A stretch of DNA of 64,000 bases. Origin: Enterobacteriaceae endosymbiont of Donacia sparganii. Its GTDB lineage: Bacteria; Pseudomonadota; Gammaproteobacteria; Enterobacterales; Enterobacteriaceae. Positions 60,343 through 64,000 of the stretch are shown piece after piece. The notes below the pieces were generated by a model. That model saw only the letters and a list, made by a program, of their open reading frames with translations. It searched no databases and was not told the origin of the DNA. The stretch spans positions 191,290 to 255,289 of the forward strand of contig NZ_CP046196.1 of the NCBI RefSeq assembly GCF_012569045.1. The letters are read 5' to 3'. A program made the translations under genes and the position numbers. Every line of letters begins with the position of its first letter. The first letter of the stretch is position 1.

Positions 60343-60392
60343 TTTGATATAATTAAGTAATTAAATTTTTTTAATTACTTAATTATATCAAA
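60343..60392. terminator. Two-way hairpin between convergent map and rpoD
   Basis: A perfect 23-bp stem (60343-60365 with 60370-60392) with a 4-base T loop fills most of the 66-base gap between the map and rpoD stops. It has only two G/C pairs. Placement and perfection suit a bidirectional terminator. T-rich sequence follows on the minus side; the plus side has only a short T stretch. Confidence 0.75.
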
Positions 60393-60407
60393 ATTTATTA
60401 GTTACTA

Positions 60408-62219
60408 TTAATTGTCTAAAAAACTTTTTAATATTTCTGACCTACTTGGATGTCTTAATTTTCTTAATGCTTTTGCTTCTATTTGCCTAATCCTCTCTCT
60501 AGTTACATCAAATTGTTTACCTACTTCTTCTAAGGTATGATCGGAATTCATATCAATACCAAATCTCATTCTTAATACTTTTGCTTCTCTTGGTGTTAAA
60601 CTAGATAATATGTTATATGTAGCTACTCTTAAACTTTCTGAAGTTGCAGAATCTAATGGTAATTCTAAAGTATTATCTTCAATAAAATCACTTAAGTGTG
60701 ATTCTTCATCATCTCCTATAGGAGTTTCCATAGAAATAGGTTCTTTTGCTATTTTTAATACTTTTCTAATTTTATCTTCGGGGATAAGCATATGTTCGGA
60801 TAATTCTTCTGGTGTAGGTTCTCTTCCTAATTCTTGTAGTATTTTTCTAGAAACTCTATTAAGTTTATTTATAGTTTCAATCATATGAACAGGAATTCTT
60901 ATTGTTCTTGCTTGATCTGCAATAGATCTAGTTATTGCTTGTCTAATCCACCATGTAGCATATGTAGAAAATTTATAACCTCTTCTATATTCAAATTTAT
61001 CTACTGCTTTCATTAAGCCTATATTACCTTCTTGAATTAAATCTAAAAATTGTAATCCTCTATTTGTATATTTTTTAGCTATAGAAATAACTAATCTTAA
61101 ATTAGCTTCAATCATTTCTTTTTTAGCTCTTTTTGCTTTTGCTTCACCTATAGAAATTTTTTTATTAATATTTCTAATTTTTTTAATTGTTAATCCAGTT
61201 TCTTTTTCAATATTAATTAATTTTATGATACTATTATTTAATTTATTAAAAAATATATCTTTATTATATAAATTATAATTATTTTTAATTTTAAAATTTT
61301 TTAATTTTTTAAAAAAAAAATCTTTATTTGTTTCATTACCGTAAAATATTAAAATAAGTTTTTTTTTAGATATATTATATTTTTTCAAACATATTTGTAT
61401 AATTTGACGTTCTTCAATACGTATACGAAACATTATAGAACGCATATTATTAACTAAATAATTAAATTCTTTAGAATTTAACCGAAATTGCTTGAAAATT
61501 TCTGAAAGATTTTTCATCTCATTTAATGATTTATTATGATTTCTACCTTTTTTTTTAATAAAAATTGATGTTATATAATGTTGTTTTCTTAATTCTGAAA
61601 ATTTTTCTTTAGCTAATTTATAATCTATAATATTTTCATTATTTTCATTATTTTCATTTTTAACATCAGTAGATATTACTGCATCTGTAGATGATATAAG
61701 TTCTTCTTTAAGATTAGGATAAATAAAACCATTTATTAAATCTGATAAACGAATATCTCCAGATTCAACTTTATCATATTGTTTTAATAAATATTGTATA
61801 GAATTAGGATATTCAGCTACTGAAGCTTGTACTTGATTAATACCTTCTTCTATACGTTTAGCTATATTTATTTCTCCCTCTCTTGTTAAAAGTTCTACAG
61901 TACCCATTTCTCTCATATATATACGTACTGGGTCTGTAGTTCTCCCCATTTCTGCTTCTACATTAGATAATACTTGTACGGCATCTTCTGCTTCTGTTAT
62001 ATTATTTTCTTCATTATTTAATATTAAATCATCATTATCAGGAGCTTCTTCCATTACTTTAATACCCATATCATTTATCATTTGAATAATATTTTTTATT
62101 TGATCAGAATTAATAATATTATCAGGTAAATGATCATTAACTTCTGAATAAGTTAAATAACCTTTTTCTTTTCCACGATTTACAAGAAGTTTAAATTGTA
62201 GTTTTGAGTTATAATCCAT
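60408..62219 (-). CDS. rpoD: RNA polymerase sigma-70 factor
   Basis: Primary sigma factor. It has 603 residues against 613 in E. coli. Region 1.1 ([20 protein letters not shown]) and 1.2 ([11 protein letters not shown]) are followed by the non-conserved region with an Asn-Glu-Asn repeat (about 190-200). Region 2 is nearly identical to E. coli, including [15 protein letters not shown] (2.3-2.4), and region 4.2 has [30 protein letters not shown]. Promoter recognition should therefore follow standard -10/-35 rules. It lies after dnaG, in the E. coli macromolecular-synthesis operon order. Confidence 0.98.
   Translation of the reverse strand: MDYNSKLQFKLLVNRGKEKGYLTYSEVNDHLPDNIINSDQIKNIIQMINDMGIKVMEEAPDNDDLILNNEENNITEAEDAVQVLSNVEAEMGRTTDPVRIYMREMGTVELLTREGEINIAKRIEEGINQVQASVAEYPNSIQYLLKQYDKVESGDIRLSDLINGFIYPNLKEELISSTDAVISTDVKNENNENNENIIDYKLAKEKFSELRKQHYITSIFIKKKGRNHNKSLNEMKNLSEIFKQFRLNSKEFNYLVNNMRSIMFRIRIEERQIIQICLKKYNISKKKLILIFYGNETNKDFFFKKLKNFKIKNNYNLYNKDIFFNKLNNSIIKLINIEKETGLTIKKIRNINKKISIGEAKAKRAKKEMIEANLRLVISIAKKYTNRGLQFLDLIQEGNIGLMKAVDKFEYRRGYKFSTYATWWIRQAITRSIADQARTIRIPVHMIETINKLNRVSRKILQELGREPTPEELSEHMLIPEDKIRKVLKIAKEPISMETPIGDDEESHLSDFIEDNTLELPLDSATSESLRVATYNILSSLTPREAKVLRMRFGIDMNSDHTLEEVGKQFDVTRERIRQIEAKALRKLRHPSRSEILKSFLDN
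61632..61658. repeat. Three 9-bp tandem repeats inside rpoD
   Basis: The unit ATTTTCATT occurs three times in a row (61632-61640, 61641-61649, 61650-61658). On the coding strand each unit gives Asn-Glu-Asn. It lies in the non-conserved region of sigma-70, where length changes are tolerated, and the frame is kept because the unit is nine bases. Confidence 0.9.
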
Positions 62220-62356
62220 AAAATAGTTCCATATTTTTATTTATTAATATTTAAATAAATTTTAATAAAATAGAATTTTAAATAAATTATTATTTTAATA
62301 AATAAAATATTACTATATACTAATAGTATATTTTATTTATGTTTTATTAAAATTTT

Positions 62357-64000
62357 TTAAATTATTTTTTTTTTAATTAATATCTTATTTAAAGACCATA
62401 ATTCTTGTTTTTTTTTATAATCTAACCCTTTTATTCTTTCTAAAGAAATTAAATATTCTTGCCTATCTTCTAAAATATTAATTTTTAATTTTTTTATTAA
62501 ATTAATAAAAAAATTTTCTATTTCATTATCAGGAATCATATGGTTCCATGTTAATAAAGTTTCAAGAACTTTTTTTAATTTAGTTCCTCTATATTGTTCT
62601 AATATTTTAACTGTTGTTAAATTTTGATTCTTATAAAAATTTACAAATTTTATAAAAAAAAATAAACCATTTATATTAGAACTTTTAAAAAATTCTAATT
62701 TCGGAACAAGATTAATTAATTTTGGATTTTGAATTAATAAACTTAATAATCTACGAATAGTAGTTTTTTTAAAATTATTATTTATAATTATTTTTTTTTC
62801 ATATTTAAATGAATCATATATATCAATAAGATTGATAATTCCTATTTTTTCTCCTAGTTTTTTAATTAAATTAATTTGAAAAAAATAATCAGGAATTAAT
62901 TTAATAAATGATAAAGCTTTATAAATAAGACTTGTTTTTTCTTCACAAGAAGAAAAAAAATTTTTTAAAAATAATCTTTTAAAAAAAAATTTTGAAAATG
63001 ATAAAGTATTATTAATTCTTTTTTCAAAAAGAATTTTTCCCTCTTTTCTAATTAAACTATCAGGATCTTCTCCATCAGGTAGGATCATAAATCTTATTTG
63101 TTTACCATTTACTAAAAAAGGTAAACTAATTTTTAAAGATTTCCATTGAGCTTCTATCCCAGCTTTATCTCCATCATAACAATAAATAATTTTATTTGTG
63201 ATACTAAATAATTTTTTTATATGCATATTAGTAATTGATGTTCCTAATATCGCAACTACATATTTTATATCAAATTGAAATAAACTAATTACATCAATAT
63301 ATCCTTCTACTACTAAAACTTTTTTTATAATATTATTTTCTTTTTTTGTTTCAAATAAACCATATAACTCATTACTTTTATGAAAAATATTATTTTCTGA
63401 AGAATTTAAATATTTAGGATTTTGATTTTTTAAAACTCTTCCTCCAAATCCAACTATTAAACCTTTTATATTTTTAATAGGAAATATAATACGATTATAA
63501 AAAATATCATAATAATTATTATTTTTTTTATCTATTTGTAGAATACCTAATTTTTCATATAAAATTTTTATATTTTTTGTATTATTTGATATTTTATTAG
63601 TCCAATAAAAAGGAGAAAAACCGATAGAAAAATATTTAATAATATATAAATTAAATCCTCTATTTAATAGATATTTATAAGCTTCTTTACCTAAAGGATC
63701 AAATAAAGATTTTTTATAAAAAATACTTAAATTAGAAATTAATTTATAATAAATATTATTTTTATATATTTTTTTTGATAGATATGATTTTTTAGCATAA
63801 ATAATAGGTATATTAAATATATTTGCTATTGATTCTATACTTTCAAGAAAAGATAAATTATCAAAATTCATAATAAAATCAATAATATTTCCATGTACAC
63901 CACATCCAAAACAATGATATAATTGTCTCGTAGAATTTACAACAAATGAAGGATTTTTTTCTAAATGGAAAGGACAGATACCAAAAAAATTTTTTCCTTT
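62357..64000 (-). CDS. dnaG: DNA primase, N-terminus beyond window edge
   Basis: Makes RNA primers for replication. 547 residues are visible and about 30 N-terminal residues lie outside the window (E. coli 581 in total). The frame runs to base 64000 without interruption; an ATG at 63871 is internal. The zinc-ribbon is partly visible as CPFH and, 20-odd residues later, CFGCG. The core includes GFGGRVL and the TOPRIM motifs VEGYIDVISL and YDGDKAGIEA. The C-terminal helicase-binding domain is short and diverged. It precedes rpoD as in E. coli. Confidence 0.96.
   Translation of the reverse strand, partial: KGKNFFGICPFHLEKNPSFVVNSTRQLYHCFGCGVHGNIIDFIMNFDNLSFLESIESIANIFNIPIIYAKKSYLSKKIYKNNIYYKLISNLSIFYKKSLFDPLGKEAYKYLLNRGFNLYIIKYFSIGFSPFYWTNKISNNTKNIKILYEKLGILQIDKKNNNYYDIFYNRIIFPIKNIKGLIVGFGGRVLKNQNPKYLNSSENNIFHKSNELYGLFETKKENNIIKKVLVVEGYIDVISLFQFDIKYVVAILGTSITNMHIKKLFSITNKIIYCYDGDKAGIEAQWKSLKISLPFLVNGKQIRFMILPDGEDPDSLIRKEGKILFEKRINNTLSFSKFFFKRLFLKNFFSSCEEKTSLIYKALSFIKLIPDYFFQINLIKKLGEKIGIINLIDIYDSFKYEKKIIINNNFKKTTIRRLLSLLIQNPKLINLVPKLEFFKSSNINGLFFFIKFVNFYKNQNLTTVKILEQYRGTKLKKVLETLLTWNHMIPDNEIENFFINLIKKLKINILEDRQEYLISLERIKGLDYKKKQELWSLNKILIKKKII

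Noticed and set aside
62316-62332. Small palindrome between dnaG and rpoD as a terminator
   Set aside because: Only a 7-bp A/T-rich stem with no following T run; such palindromes are common by chance here.
1-64000. UGA reassigned to tryptophan
   Set aside because: All genes read in full with the standard code, the Trp codons I looked at are TGG, prfB is kept, and tRNA-Trp has anticodon CCA.
1-64000. CRISPR array, insertion sequence, prophage, integrase or horizontally acquired defence system
   Set aside because: No spaced direct repeats, transposase, integrase or base-composition island is visible; every gene has an E. coli counterpart in a familiar neighbourhood.

Overview
The window is a stretch of an extremely A+T-rich, reduced bacterial chromosome. 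Every protein gene recognised has a close full-length counterpart in Escherichia coli, and blocks of genes keep the E. coli order with single genes missing. Examples are ilvG-M-E-D then ilvC, dapF-uvrD-corA, sucAB-cydABX, aceEF-lpdA, bolA-clpP-clpX-lon, rpsB-tsf-pyrH-frr-uppS-rseP-bamA-skp-fabZ-dnaE-tilS with proS beside it, and dnaG-rpoD. Short A/T-only spacers, lysine/asparagine/isoleucine-rich proteins, lost regulators (no ilvL, ilvA, ilvY or pdhR) and lost lipid A genes point to a gammaproteobacterial (Enterobacterales-type) obligate insect nutritional symbiont of the Buchnera/Blochmannia kind. The sequence alone does not let me name the species. I see no insertion sequence, prophage, CRISPR array, rRNA or horizontally acquired gene.

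Layout. 1-8402 (minus): carB (cut by the window edge), carA, ilvC, ilvD, ilvE, ilvM, ilvG (carbamoyl phosphate and branched-chain amino acids), then tRNA-Trp. 9013-16757: fpr, tpiA, lysS, prfB with its recoding site, tRNA-Ile2(CAU), degP, rpiA, dapF. 16804-27332 (plus): uvrD, corA with a strong terminator, sucAB, cydAB and the micro-gene cydX with a terminator. 27633-35160 (plus): parE, aceE, aceF, lpdA. 35353-42101 (minus): dapE, lon, clpX, clpP, bolA, suhB. 42287-45657 (plus): nfuA, metA, proS. 45632-59378 (minus): tilS, dnaE, fabZ, skp, bamA, rseP, uppS, frr, pyrH, tsf, rpsB. Then map (plus), rpoD and dnaG (minus, dnaG cut by the window edge).

How the genes work together. IlvG/M, C, D and E form the valine/isoleucine backbone. 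MetA, DapE and DapF serve methionine and diaminopimelate/lysine synthesis. SucAB (with LpdA as E3) probably exists here to make succinyl-CoA for MetA and the DapD/DapE branch rather than to run a full TCA cycle. AceEF-LpdA and cytochrome bd (CydABX) supply acetyl-CoA and respiration. Outer-membrane protein assembly (BamA, Skp, DegP) remains although lpxD, lpxA and lpxB are gone from their usual places.

The most unusual signal is in translation termination. prfB keeps the classical +1 frameshift site (AGGGGG, 3-base spacer, CTT, stop at codon 26), but the stop is UAA instead of UGA. The RF2 stop-recognition tripeptide reads Asn-Pro-Phe instead of Ser-Pro-Phe. None of the 47 visible gene ends in the window uses UGA (44 UAA, 3 UAG). 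An A11 tract just upstream of the site offers a second, transcriptional way into the RF2 frame. A second oddity is SuhB, which has lost most of its catalytic metal ligands and probably survives only for its non-enzymatic role in rRNA transcription.
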